From positions 30,787,001 through 30,851,000 of the forward strand of contig CM059587.1 of assembly GCA_030407085.1 (NCBI GenBank): DNA of 64,000 nucleotides, given 5' to 3'. The stretch comes from Trichopria drosophilae (lineage: Eukaryota > Arthropoda > Insecta > Hymenoptera > Diapriidae). The translations under genes were made by a program, and so were the position numbers. This document shows positions 33,760 through 46,649 of this stretch, one piece after another. Under the pieces are notes generated by a model. It was not told where the DNA came from and made no database searches. It saw nothing but the letters and a program-made list of their open reading frames with translations. Every line of letters starts with the position of its first letter. Position 1 is the first letter of the stretch.

Positions 33760-36700
33760 AAGTTTTAAAGGCTGACAAATAGCAAATGACAATAAGTAAT
33801 GTATTAACTTTCATATCATTATTTATTTAATTCGTTTTCATAATTACATTTTTGGGTTATGAAATTGTGCATATTATATGTGGATAAATATGTTATATTC
33901 TCACCAGTGTTCATGAAAACTTCTAGAGGTCGATTCGTGAATTGAACAAGATTGTGTAGGGGAAAAGCTCATAAGAAATCCAGCAGACACGGCATGTTTT
34001 TTTAATATAAATGTCATGCCTTGTATTTATCTGGCGTCTCCAAAATAAGACAAGACATTACAATGCAATATGTAAGATACAGGTTGAATCCAGAATTATA
34101 CAAGACTGAAGCTAAGAAGGTATGAAACTATGAATAAAATACTTTCCTAATATTCAAAGCGTTGTAAATTGTTTAAAGTATTTATGGGTTTTGATATGCT
34201 ATTCTGTGTACAACACAAAGGATCTCCGAGTGCTTACATGCGTTTATCTTATTGCACCTAAGCGTCAGATGTCATTGGGACAAGGTCAGAAGGATGACAG
34301 CAAGTTCCGTCCACACATATATCCCAACTATTTTTTACATTTTATTTTATCTTTCAAGAAAACCATAAGAAACCAAGACTCAATTAAATTGTGTTAATTG
34401 TTTAGAACGAGAAAATTTGTTATTCTTTAAACATTTTAGAATTTTTTAAATATTTAGTTTTTCAATAAAAAACTATTTTTTGGTATTTGTTCATCCTGTA
34501 CGATGCAATGTATGATTAACAAGTAAATAAATAAGTAAACTTCTGTTCTTCAGCGCTCTAATGGCATCCGAAATATTAGTTTATAAAAAATTACAATTTA
34601 TTATGTATACAGGACATATGTTATCATTAATCTCCCCTTTTTTTCCGAGTTCGGCAAATCTTGGAGATTAGAGGAATTTTTTGAATTGAAAATATTACAC
34701 TACATTTCTTTGTATTAAATTCAAAATGACGCATAAATGATACGGGAAATGAATATTAATGTCTACATCAAGTGTATTGGATAGAAAACACAAAAGCAAA
34801 AGAGCAGGTTCAACGGACACATTTTTTTTTTAATTAATTTTATTCTTTGAATTATTTCTCTCTTTAAATCTTTTACTGTATAACCAAGATTATTATTTCA
34901 TTACAAGCAGTCTCCTCTTTTTCATTAGTCTACAAAAAGTAAGGTATTTTCCTCAAAAGTAAATGACCAATTTACACTCAGGTTCGATAATATGCTATAT
35001 TCTACACCCTAAACGTAAAAAACCTGCTTATATACTACACTGGGAGCTTTTACGTGAACACATTACGTGTTAAAGAACTGTTTTTACCGATTTAAATGCA
35101 CACATTAAATGCACTTAATAAACTTGTAATAAGAACGAATTAAAACTCACGAGTAATATCCCCGGATTCAGCTCATACAGTCGCAAATAAATACTATCGC
35201 TAATAGTGTGCGAAGCAATAAAAGAGCGAGAGCGTGAAAAATGGTGAAAAGAGATGAAACGACACGAGGGAGAGAAAAAAAGCTGGCCAATGAGTGGGAT
35301 TATACGTGTGGGTAAGCTAAACTACGGTGGGACGAGAGAGAATGCATTCAACTCCGACATTATATAGAGCCGGTTGCAGAATTGCAACTTGCACACTTGT
35401 GCTTACACATACGTGCATGTGTAATAGGCCCTTACGTCATCGCCGGCTCGCGAAGGGGGATTCGCGTTACATTTATCATTTATCTCGCTTCGATGATTAC
35501 GAAATTTCTAATCAATGAAAATCATATACAGAATCGTGCACGAACTTTATTCCAGCTAATTTTGCACTATACGTAGTATTCTAAGTAGTAACCGCAGCTA
35601 TTTTCATTCCGAGAATGATACGTGTCAGCAGAGTTGCCTCAAGTGTCGTTCTGTGTATAAGTATTTTTTTCTCAACGATACCCTAGTCACGGGGCTGGCG
35701 CTACCCATGTTCAGTTATGACATTTCGTGTAATTTTATTTGTTGAATTGAGACAAAAAACGAACTAATCCACATGGTACCGTTAGGATCTTTTGGACACC
35801 CCTTTCAATGATCGGAAGTCGTCCATTTTTCAAAGCGAAATCAGGAGGAGCAAGAAGTGCGAGAAGTGGGGGACCTCGGACGATAATGGCACCACTGAAC
35901 GGATTCATTCTTTTATCTCAATATAGATCTCAACATGAAGAATCGACCAGCGCCATCCGTGTGGTCCATGTTTTATAATCCCTTGTTGTTGTAACTGTTG
36001 CAACATCTGATCTTAACTTTATCAATCTACAAGGTCGTCTCGGCTCCTAAGTGATGACCACCTATGAACCTCATGAAAAAAGTGGCGCCGCCAATGTATG
36101 GTACACAGTTCATCAAGGTACAGCCGAGGCAATATTCACTTTGTAAATTGGTAAATTCTAGATCGGGGTCCATGGAACGTCCATGGAATGCTGCGTATTA
36201 CCATTTTCTCTCAGTAATAGATGGATTTAGTTAAGGGACATTCATATTATGGAAGTGGTGAGGTAGGCATAACATCAGTTTACCTTTACTCTAGTATTAA
36301 ACGAATTTGAAAATCCTTCTCATTGGGCAAACAGATATCGCAGATCAGTAATGGCTAGTCAACGATTGCCCTACTGAGTTGCACTGTGATGTTTGCGAAA
36401 GCCCAGAATCAGGCGGTAAACCGGAAACCTGTGGAAACGTAAATAGACGGTGAGCCGCGAAAGTTCAGTTTCGTACGCAAGTATTTACAAAGTGGCTATT
36501 GGATATATTGATGTTTGGTGAATCTTTTTCATAAGGCTGAGGTTGAGGTTCACCAGCGTATGTTCTGATTACTTGTTAGGTAAATAATAAATCGTTCTTC
36601 AATATGACCATTTGTTTAGAAAAGCTTGTAAAAGAAAGTCTGAACCTTGTTGATGCAAACCTTGAAAATTGAAAAACCTTCCCTTTCGATTGAAGTAATT

Positions 36701-37050
36701 CCTGCAAACAATGTGTATGGACGTAGGTAATTGAGCCCGAGACAGCTTCGCGTGCGTGCGAATGATAATTAGGATACACTTCCTACGAAGCACGTGCTTC
36801 GCCGGAAGTGAATTTTATTATGGCGTTTTGTTGACCTCCCGACGTCGTTGCCGCTTCACCGTCTTATCGGCCGCTCCCGTCGTATCACGCCCTTGGCCTC
36901 TCCACTTCCTCCGCCAATAACTTGTGATTTCCGAATGTTAAGTTCACATAGGCTACGGCTGTTGATTGTCTAGCTGTTTTTTTTTTACTGACGGAGTGGG
37001 AATTAAGTTTGCTTTTTCATTTGGAACTTTCTCGAGTAATTTGTGGCTCC
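33760..37050. other. Intronic stretch, no gene seen
   Basis: No repeat pair or RNA gene was recognised across this stretch. GTTAG|GTAAAT at 36579/36580 is a weak recursive-like site without a good tract. A GC-richer phrase around 36780-36900 includes the palindrome AGCACGTGCT. Confidence 0.4.
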
Positions 37051-37054
37051 AAAC

Positions 37055-37080
37055 AGGTCATCACTTCAGGTCATCACTTC
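37055..37080 (+). promoter_or_regulatory. Tandem AGGTCATCACTTC (two 13-nt units)
   Basis: Two exact copies place AGGTCA half-sites in direct repeat with seven bases between, followed by TTGGTCACGTCAC. AGGTCA is the nuclear-receptor half-site, though this spacing is not a classical one. It could equally be a chance tandem duplication. Confidence 0.35.
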
Positions 37081-37093
37081 AATTTGGTCACGT

Positions 37094-37138
37094 CACTTTC
37101 GTTCCTGGATTAGATGGAACAATCCAGGAACAAAAGTG
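37094..37138. repeat. 18-bp hairpin with 9-nt loop
   Basis: CACTTT-C-GTTCCTGGATT pairs with AATCCAGGAAC-A-AAAGTG, one mismatch, loop AGATGGAAC. Too short for a typical pre-miRNA. It lies 14 bases after the AGGTCA tandem. Confidence 0.7.
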
Positions 37139-37139
37139 A

Positions 37140-40100
37140 AGTGGATGATTTGTAATCATGCGCTTTGTCAGGAACAATTTGCAGAACGTATTCTGATGTC
37201 AGAACGATGTAAGTGAAGTCGAGCGAATATGGCGTTGAAAAAATATAGACGAGCGTTTGTGGCAGGAGTCGTAAAACAGCCTAACCAAGCCACTTTACAC
37301 GGAGACCATAAACACATCAGCAGCCTGTCACGGAATCGACAAAGTGGAAAATGGCATTCAGCGAAGAATGTGTAATGGAGAGCGAATGAGTCGCGGACTT
37401 GTATCGCACCCCAAGCCCGTCTGTACTTGGAAGCAATTTTCACGGCATGAAGTTTCATTTATTTTTTCCCCACTTGGGACACAATTGTCTCGTTCTTTCC
37501 CTCATATTGTTGCTTTCCTACTACATCTAGCAGTTCGTCGACAGGAGCAGCGTGAACCGCGAATTGCTTCGGGAATCGATTACCCTTTACTATCGACATT
37601 TGGGAACACCGAGTTTAGTATTTGCAACGGACTCTTAGCCTCGATTTTATATTGTAACTCCATGAATAGTTTATGTCCATTTCATTCGCTTTAAGAAATA
37701 GTGTCCGCATAAATTGCCCAAAAATGTTATGATTTTGTATTCAATAAGGATGTTATAAGGACTATCAACTATTTTGAAAGGTGACACCATTAGTTAGTCT
37801 AAAAGAACAGTTATCAACGAAGCATAAAGCGATCACTGGGTATGCAGGCCTTTCGAGGAATCCACGCCAGTACTGAACTCGTTCTTTACTCTTTAATGCC
37901 TTGTGAACTGGAACCTATAGTCGCTAGGCATCGAACATGGAAACAATGCTTGCCTCTCCCTTACGGATCGACGCTGTTGTCCGCTAAAATATTTACGCAA
38001 AGATGTTTGTCTTGGTCTGCAGCGTAGGTGCACGCGTTGTCGGGAATGGAGGGTCCCGAAGAGTTTTTTTTTCGAAAACAATATCGGACTGCATAAAAGT
38101 AATAAAATGTTGGGCGAACCATTATGAAACCGATTTGTTAGTTTGTTCCTTTTAAACTGTTACAAAAGCATCCGTTAAGAGCTCGTGGTCCCGTGTCGAA
38201 GCTCCATTGTTCGTATCTTCCAGCTTATTGTCCAGAAGAAACGGGTAACTTTCAACTGCCGAGGTGACGTTCCCATGAACGAAGTCCACAAGGGACGGTT
38301 TCCAAACAATCCATTAATAGATAGTGGAGTTTAAGTGTTAAGTCTGATACCTACTTTAGGGATTAGTTTTGAATAGTGTTGACTTTTATTTATTTTATTT
38401 CAATTGCAGTTTTCTTTTTATTCGTTGTTGATCAGGACAATTAATATTGAGCTATGAAGTCATCCCGACCAGTTGTCTGTTTGAAGCAATAGTCTAATAT
38501 ATCGGGTCAATTGGTCACATCGAAACGTTTAGATAAGATTTAAATAATATATAACAATGCTAGAAACCATATGTTGAATAATATAGAACTATCAACTAAA
38601 GTATTTACTCTGAAGCGTAAAGATAACCACACTAGGTAAAAAAATATTCTGTGAAGCAATTTCTGGCCGCGAACAGACAAAATGCACGACAAGAAGAACC
38701 TCTTCTTTTGTTACTTGCAGGAACGAATAGAAAAACGAAAGAAAGTTCGGACGGTTATAGTCATTATATTCATCACGTACGAGTTGGATCCCTTGAACCA
38801 AGTTCGTACCAGCCGGGAGCCTCGAGCTTGCCATCTGCGCGTGATTCAATGTTGACGCAATATGGCTGCACTTTCTCTACCCAAGAGTGTTCAGAAATCA
38901 GCGCACTACAATCCAGACAATTTTAGATTAAAATCAAGATCTACATCAGATTAAATAAACTTGCCCAATGTCACTCATATTTTAGATTTTATAGATACAA
39001 ATTATACTATTATGGTCTATATTTTATTAGTAACTAGCTGATTTGTATATAATCTGTTCAGTTTGCAAAAAGCGAAATATAGATAATAATAAAAAGATAT
39101 TCAAGATTGCCCGTAGTGGGTTCCTTATTTAGTAACATGCGTGTCTCGAAGAGCAGTCGTAATAACGGTAGGCAATAACGTTTCAATAACAATGCGGGTC
39201 GAACATGATTTCATCGGTCTTAATGCAATTCCATTTACTCACGCGACTCCTGTAGGCCGCAAGTGGTAATTGACGGAGCGCAAAATGGCAATTCCCAGTT
39301 GGTAATTCACTTCTCAGCACAACCTTCGCCAGCGAACTTTTTTAATCGACGCAGAAAGGATCAGACGGGAAAAAGTCCTACTCATCGAAGGGAGTAATTC
39401 AGTGGCAGAGATGTGCAATTTTTGCCAAAAGGACTGCCAACGCACTCTTGAACCCGACACCCACGTAGCAACATGAAGACTCCATGCCTGAAATAATCCA
39501 AACTGTACGAGTGTAATCACGTATATCCATATCCCTTTCCATGATATTTCGATTATGAAATATTTGCGAGGCAGTTACGAAGAGAAAGAACTGATCGCTA
39601 GAAGCAAATGTCTTTTGAAAATGTGATCGTAAACAATCCAGATATTAAAGTACGGGTTACTCTCGTGAATAACATGTAATTGCGAGGGTTGAATGGAATA
39701 AACATCAATCATACATAACAGCTAGTTAATAAAAGACGAATGATAATTACGTTAGTGAAAGCATGTAAAACCAAATTGTACGAGGACAAAATTAGATCAA
39801 TTGTGGGTTTATAAATATTAATGTCCCATGTATATAATGAGCGTCTTAAGGAAGGATGTTTGATACATGAGCTCAAACTTCCAGAATGGTTATTGATATT
39901 GGTCTGTTGAACGTCCAACGGAAAGTTTCCATGGATTTCCTGTTCCAACGCAATTGTTGTTCCAAATATTGACGTGTTTTTTAGGCAGCTCACTTTGCAA
40001 ACCTATTTGGTATAATAGTGTTACATCCGTTTGTTATCTGGAGTTCAGATTAATTAACCCAACGTAGTCTTTCGTTACATACATAGATATTTCAGATATA

Positions 40101-41220
40101 AACAAATATTCTAGTTAAGATGATAAAGAAGAATTTAAAAATAGCCTCACTCCAGAACATCAAATCAAACATACCGTGTCGTGAAAATTATTCCGGGGTT
40201 TAAGCATCCATAAAATCGAATGACAGAAAAGTACAAATGCAAGGCAGACGCTGGTGAATCAATACGCGATGGAGACGTACAGTCGAGAGGAAGGAATTAC
40301 AACAGATTCGTCGAGCTGGAGATGAAGTTCGGGTGTAATATGTGTGAAGTGTAATGAAACGAATGCAGATCTCGGGTAGCTTCGCGGAAAGGGACGCTGA
40401 AGATCGGTCCATGATACCCATCTGAAAAATGTGACGAGTGGGCGAATGCGAACCCTCCGATAAGTCGCACAACCCTTCATATCCCTCCTACTGTTGAGAG
40501 AATATTTGTCCCCAATGTCGCGGCGGGCAGAATCGAAGGCTAATCAAGGGCTTTCTCTCGTCTGGGAGGCCGATGGCGGGCGCGCGATGCATTCACGGGT
40601 TTTGGCCAAACGTATGTATGTACCCAGCAGCATTATGTATGCACATGTTACAGACGGGTTCGTTGCCCCCGACATCATTGTTACCCTCTTTTTTTCTCTC
40701 CTGTTTGCGGTCTATCTGTCCCCAGTTTTATACGTCTCTTTTTCGTCCGTCCATGTCTCGCAGAGAAAATCGATGTCTAAACGCAATTTAGTTGCGTGTA
40801 CCGAAACACGAAGGGAATTTCTCTAGCTGCGAATTTAGCGGGTTCATTCCCGACAAACTTCCTAGCAGTTAATCTCGCTTTCCTTGGACGCAACGCGACT
40901 TTTTCGTTTTAATACTGCCATTAACATTCAAGGACGGCATTAAGAAACGGTATGATTACAATGGTCGGCACGTTTTAGCTGGCAGGAACATTCAAAATGT
41001 TAACAAGACAAGATTACATCATTGTAGGTTTAAACGAAGACTATGATCTTCCAGTTAATTTGGGTTCCCCAGAATTTTGTCCCATTATGCGTATTGTCGT
41101 AATAATAGCTAAGTTTTAATTTCATGATCATTTATCTGCTAAATGAGGCAAACATTGTTCATCCAAAAGAAACTACGTTAATAAAGTTAAACTATTGATA
41201 ACGCTACAATTCTAACGCAA
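37140..41220. other. Intronic stretch, no gene seen
   Basis: Mixed composition. Frames up to 116 codons (37344-37694 plus) and 110 codons (40494-40826 plus) have no motif or splice context. No repeat pair recognised. Confidence 0.4.
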
Positions 41221-41222
41221 TG

Positions 41223-41260
41223 TACTAACTTCCTCTATTTTATTTATGTTCCAGGTAAGT
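41223..41260 (+). promoter_or_regulatory. Recursive splice site (ratchet point) 2, junction 41254/41255
   Basis: The ideal branch point TACTAAC (41223-41229) lies 25 bases before the AG, followed by TCCTCTATTTTATTTATG and TTCCAG fused to GTAAGTG. All parts of a zero-length exon are in order on the plus strand, 13.3 kb after ratchet point 1. Confidence 0.8.
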
Positions 41261-41327
41261 GAACGTGACATTCAGAAGTAATTGGCCGCCCAGTACGGCA
41301 ATATGCCGTTGGTAGACAGGCCACACA
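41255..41327 (+). other. Putative 73-nt RS-exon of ratchet point 2
   Basis: ACA|GTGAGTA at 41328 is a good second donor 73 bases after the fused site. The segment is less AT-rich than its surroundings (GGCCGCCCAG, GGCAATATGCCG), which fits an exon-like unit. Confidence 0.5.
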
Positions 41328-41339
41328 GTGAGTAAAAAA

Positions 41340-42590
41340 AACACATCGGGAAGTTCTTGCCCACTTGTGATTCTAAGAGAGCCTTGTCCGAAGGGTCGGT
41401 TTAATCCGTCGTACTTCTCCGTGCTTACTTATTAATTCATGCAATTGATTCCGCACCCCATCTTAACCTATTGTCTCGCGATTCTCTTGCAATACACAAT
41501 GTACGGCATACGCAATGTTCCGCAGAAACACGAGTATCCCCACGAAGCGTGCGGAGTTTATGCAAGTTGTAATTTCCTGAGTTACGCATTACGCCCGTAG
41601 TCCCCTGCCCGGCTGGCGAGTGTTCGCGCGTCAATTATAGCAAACTCCTTGATAAACGTTGGGGTAGAACGCGAACTTGTGATCCCCGTAAGTGGTGTTG
41701 ATTATTGCCGTGTTTTCGGTTAGACGGTCTTATTAGATTTTGATGAGATACTAGGAGCGGGGTTTGATCGCAAGAGACCAACCGAAGATGTAAATCTAAT
41801 TGAAGCGAGCCTCGTAGACGAGTTTGGAATATTTGGCTTATTTGATTTCCGGAAAGACGACTGAGCTCCAAGTTTGTAAACACGATAGGTATTGTTGGGC
41901 CATTGAAGATCGTTCGTCTAGCATATCCCCTTTAAAAATCAACGAAAATTCAGGATATCCACGTAAAAATAAGTTTGGGTACTTTTGATATCCATGAGAG
42001 TGATCTTGAATACCTTGTTCTTCAATCAACATTTGGGGTTGGTCTAATTGAATCAGGTTCTCAGGTTCTAAAGAGGCTGTAAACAAGCTTTGTCTGTCAG
42101 GATACGGTAGTAACGGGAATCCGTAAGTAGGTAATGTAACTAACGATCTTTCCGCTCCTAAAATGCTTAATGTTTTTCATCCGCAGTTTATTTGGTTAAT
42201 TCAACGCCGAATACAGTGACTACCATGAAAACCAGAAATTATGAAAATTTATTATTAGATATTGCGTTGCGACATCGTTAAGCGGTGACACATGGCACAA
42301 CATCAAGTAACAATGACAGCAAGGGGTGGCGTGTATGCAGTTAAACTGAGAGTGGATTTACTATTCCCTTCATCGCTACTTCCATGTTTCATCACTCTCC
42401 CTCCATACTATCGTTTTCGTGCTCTTACTCATTTTCATGTTCATTCTTCCTCGCTATTTCGGTGTTATTTTTTTATCGTATTTTTTGTTGTATTTCAAAA
42501 CGGTAATGTCCCCGTGGCGTTTGCGAATGACAGGTGTGTTGAAGTTTATGGAGGTAACTTTTGTCTACATAATTGAAGTAAATATTTTAT
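41340..42590. other. Intronic stretch, nothing recognised
   Basis: Several frames of 60-95 codons on both strands without motif. GTAAGT at 41689 and 42122 lack an acceptor at a plausible distance. Confidence 0.4.
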
Positions 42591-42599
42591 TATTACGCC

Positions 42600-43190
42600 A
42601 ACGCAATTAACATTTTATGATGGTGCGAAACAGCCAGGGAATGTTTTCCAAGGATAGCCTACTCCTGGGATCAGCGGATACGACTGCATTACAAATTTAA
42701 GGATTCTGCTGAGCATTATTAAGAAAGGGATAAAAGTTAATTGCCGTCGTCGAGCAGGACACTTTTCAAAACAAGGAGGAACTCTAATTAAGGTGGCGCA
42801 TAACCCGGCGTCACGTTCTTGTGCAAAGAAGCTAAGTTGGAAGTGTCGGAAGGGTTGACACCAGGCGCAGGAAAGAAATTCTTGGCCGTGGAACGAACAT
42901 CCTCCCTGCCGCCGAGGGCTGAAACGCACAGGCGGCAACATGCTCGCCGAAAGCTTTAGCGTGCAGCGTCCCTTGTAAACGCCTTTCCCCTTTAAAGCAG
43001 ATAGGACGTTCTGAGTATTGACCCGTTTGTCTTTCCACGCCAAGATCTGCCGCCCGCTGCCGCTTCGACCACACCGACCGCTGCCGAAATCACCCGACAT
43101 CCGCCATTTTGCTCAGTGTTCTTGGTGGAGGCGGCGGCGTGGTCGTCGACACGGATTTGCCGCCAGTGGATTCGAACCTTGTCGGATTAG
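42600..43190. other. GC-rich island after ratchet point 2
   Basis: CpG-dense, especially 42780-43160, with CCGCCATTTTG at about 43101 (a GCCAT core as bound by YY1/Pho proteins) and a GGCGGCGGCG run. A minus frame of 161 codons (43100-42615) spans it but is compositionally random to my eye. Candidate regulatory island or alternative promoter. Confidence 0.35.
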
Positions 43191-43199
43191 ACGCAATCT

Positions 43200-45510
43200 A
43201 CTGGGGATCACTCACTTAGGAGTACCTCACTTCCATTCCAGTTTCTTGACCTCTTTTGAGTCAGTTATGGTTTCGATGATGTTGAGGTACAAAATGACCA
43301 AATGTTTCTAGGTTAAGGAACATGCTTTATGTTTTTGACACTTAATGAATTGTGGAATAATGCCCTCAGACGAAGGCAGACAATTGGTCTCACCCGAACA
43401 GAAATAGATAATCAATTTTTTATCAGAAGCTGATATAGTAAAATGATCAATGAGGTAAATAGTTCTTCTATTTTTAGAGATTCAAACTATTCGTATAGAC
43501 TCCGGGTGTATGTCTAATTAATGAATTTGTACTATGTATCTAATGAATACCATCGTTATCCATTGCCTTCTTCAAGAAATTTAGTACTTTGCTCTTGCAG
43601 ATTAATAACCAAAATCCTTAGGTGCAATTTTAAATTGTATCGTACCAGATAAATTCACAGTTGGAGAGTTCCTAGTAATGTGGGATCAAATCCAACAATG
43701 AAGAACAATTTGGGAGTGGAGTTTCCCATGAAGGACAAAAAATCATCTAATCATTTGATTGGCTTCCTGACGCCCATGTAATGATATCTAATGAAAAAAT
43801 ACCTAAATGAAATATTTTTATTTCAGTTGAGATATTCTTGAAGATCCAAAACGAGGACCAATAAGGCAGGTAAAGAATGATTTTGAATTTGTCACGGAAC
43901 GTGGACCAAGACGAAGAAGGGGTTGGGAGTAGTTCGCGGTCACAGCCGTCGGTGACCTTTCGCCCTCCCCAATCGACGCACCACGAAGGAAGCCGAGTGT
44001 CACCGAAAACTCTACCAGGAAAACCGCGTCCTGTGCGTACTTGCTCTCCCCGGGAAAAAACGATCCCACCTTTCATTTTGTTCTCTTTGCTGGTTTCTTC
44101 TCGTCACTTTTCTTTCGTTGAAAGTCCTTTTAGTTTGAGTGCCACAATTGAATTTTTTTATTGATTTACTACGAATATGTAAGATTTCTTTGATAGAACT
44201 AGATATTTCTAATTTTACGGTAATTTTTTTTATCGATCCCTATTTTTGCTTCTCTGGTAAATCGTGTATTTTATTGAGAGATGAAAAGTATGAGAATGTA
44301 GGAAAGTTATGAAAGCTTGTCTCTTTTGTCATTGGCAAATTGTCGGTTCTAACTCACTATCAGTTAATTGTGAAGTATACCATTACGAAGAGGATCTACA
44401 CATGCCCTTTAACACAATATTATCCAAACTCACATTTCATAACTGCAAATATAATCACACAAATATGGAAATTTATTGGTTTCGATTTATATGCGGTTCA
44501 GTGGATTCAAATACCAACGATTCAACAGGCATCGTGGATGTCATCACTTTCTCCCGACCTTGTCCACATATGATTACATTGCAAATGACCAAGCGACGTC
44601 TATCGGATGCTATGAGTATTTATAAACGTGACTTATTTATTTAGTAGGTTTAAAAGTTTTAAACAACGCAAAGTGTGTAAAAAATAACATTTCTTCAAAA
44701 TACATTCACTTCGTTTCAAAGAGTTTAATATGTCGGAACTCTATTTTCCGCAAACGAAATTTGTTTGTACAGAATGATGGCAGGAAGCGGTCAAGACCAT
44801 CTCTTAATTTAGACCCACGCTACGCTCACAGGAACGACCAAGCCAAAAATATACGCATGGAGTTTGGATGAGATAATATTTAAATGGATCTGGTTATTTA
44901 TTCACGTGCACCTTCGAATTCCAGTCTTTCAATGAAACTTTATTCCCGGTCCTTGAAAAATATTGAAATGTTTGCGTGTCAGTCGCTATTCCACACCGTA
45001 TACGTTATATTCTTCGGCATAGAATTTTGCGATTTACTTCCTCATTTTTGCTGACAATTTATTTCGTGCGTGATATATTGTTTGTTTCTTTTAAGAAACT
45101 CAGGGTTTTTAAAAATGATGAGCTAAAGTTTTGGTCAGGTTTGGTATGATGAAACAACCAAAAAAGATTTCTGAGAGGTTAGACCGTTAAACGTTTAAAC
45201 GATTTTTGTTTTTTCTTTTCTGGCATTTGATTGGATTTTCCTCTTAATTTTTCATGTTTTTTTCTTTAAAGTCCAAGAGTTATGCCATTATGATTTGAAG
45301 TAAGCTAAAATTTACAACCTCCACACGTTTGATCAGTTCCCATGTTAGGTCGGCCTAAGGTTTTATGAAGGTATCCTAATTCCCACACAAATGTAGAAAC
45401 TTACGATGGAAATCTTACTATGACAGTTGTTCTTCCATCCATTAAACGTCTTATTAGTCCAGTTGCTTTGTAAATTCATCTGGAAAGTGAAGGTTTACCG
45501 ATGAAACCAT
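43200..45510. other. Intronic stretch, nothing recognised
   Basis: GGCAG|GTAAAG near 43866 has no pyrimidine tract. A 111-codon frame (44309-44644) has no motif. No repeats seen. Confidence 0.4.
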
Positions 45511-45520
45511 TTCAGAAGAC

Positions 45521-45550
45521 CATTTAAACCATTTAAACCATTAAAAACCA
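45521..45550 (+). repeat. Small tandem of CATTTAAAC-like units
   Basis: CATTTAAACCATTTAAAC, then CATTAAAAAC, about three imperfect units of nine to ten bases. Confidence 0.5.
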
Positions 45551-45999
45551 TTTTTCAATGTAAAAAAACGTGATTCCTGCAAAAAAAAACGTCAAAAAAA
45601 TCATACCTTGTTTCTTTGAAATTGCCGGCAGATTCTGATCATGTCATTTGAAAGAGGAGGACCAAATCTATCGATTTTGACTTATTTCAATGTTTTCTAA
45701 CGACGTTTGGAACAAAAATTACACCGTTGAAAATTCCGTCCAAATACCGGACTTTTGGGACGAAAAGGGTTAACTTGAAGTTGGCGATCAATGTTTCAGC
45801 TGTTCTTTTAATCATAAAAAAGGTAAAAATGTCGTAATTTTCAATTTTTTTGGAAAATTAAAAAAAAAAAAAAGAAATTTTTATGCTTGTCAGGATACTA
45901 ATAAATGCGCAAAGGAAAGATTGCGAGCAAACTTCAAGTTCAGCTTTTTTATAGGCCTCCCGAGTCCCTCTGAAAAGATTTCATCGAAAAACATTAGGC

Positions 46000-46243
46000 G
46001 TGGGTCGAAAAACCGGCAAATAAAAAAGCCGACAGGTTAAAAAACCGACAATTGAAAAGTCGACAGGTTAAAAAACCGACAATCGAAAAGCCGACAGTCA
46101 AAAAAACCGACACTTCATGAAATGACTGTCCGCTTGTTGATGTGCCTAATTTTTATGTGTCGGCTTTTTGACTTTGGGTGTTTCGATTGTCGGTTTCTTG
46201 ACCTGTCGGCTTTTTGATTTGTCGGTTTTTCTACCTACACCCA
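46000..46243. repeat. Mirror-image array of A-tract + CCGACA units (largest family member)
   Basis: Left half 46000-46113 is a run of units such as AAAAAACCGACA and AAAAGCCGACA, each 13-15 bases. The right half 46157-46243 holds their complements in reverse order (TGTCGGCTTTTTG, TGTCGGTTTCTTG). Unit order matches arm to arm, except that the left arm has one extra duplicated pair of units of about 30 bases. The loop is about 43 bases. Relatives: 1711-1893 and 3665-3757. Confidence 0.85.
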
Positions 46244-46339
46244 AAACATTGACTTTCAGGTTAGGGCTATTTTTTAGCTAAAATTACTGCCTTATTGTCT
46301 CTTGAAGGATTACTTGAATGTAAAGCGATTTGTTTATAT

Positions 46340-46645
46340 TTTCCTAACCGGCGTCGCGTGCCTCCATTCTAACCGGTAGGTCGTGACGCGAGGATAATAA
46401 TTGTCGCCCAGCCTCAACTGAGCACAGACGAAAATCGATCCTCGACCCCTCTCCATCTCCGGCTTTTGCTTTCTCTCTCTTTCTCTATCTATCTTTCTCA
46501 CTCTCTCTTCAGCTTTCCCTTTGAATTCTCCATTACTAGTTCCCCTTGCTACCCGCTGTTCTACATCGCGCCGCTCGAGGACGCTGCGGCCTCGGACTAG
46601 CCAACGTTAAGCTAGGTTAGGTTTATGCCGAGCCACCCGCCGATG
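46340..46645. other. GC-richer patch with long CT tract
   Basis: A CT-rich run (about 46465-46510) ends in TTCAG (AG at 46511-46512), a strong acceptor by eye, but no clear donor follows. The patch ends in AGCTAGGTTAGGTTT. It could hold an alternative exon or be an enhancer. Confidence 0.25.
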
Positions 46646-46649
46646 CCAA

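Noticed and set aside
36560..36590. GTTAG|GTAAAT as a recursive site
   Set aside because: Poor pyrimidine tract and weak donor.
42615..43100. 161-codon minus frame
   Set aside because: Lies in a GC-rich island where stops are rare on all frames; no motif.
43858..43875. AAGGCAG|GTAAAG as a recursive site
   Set aside because: Purine-rich upstream sequence; no branch point.
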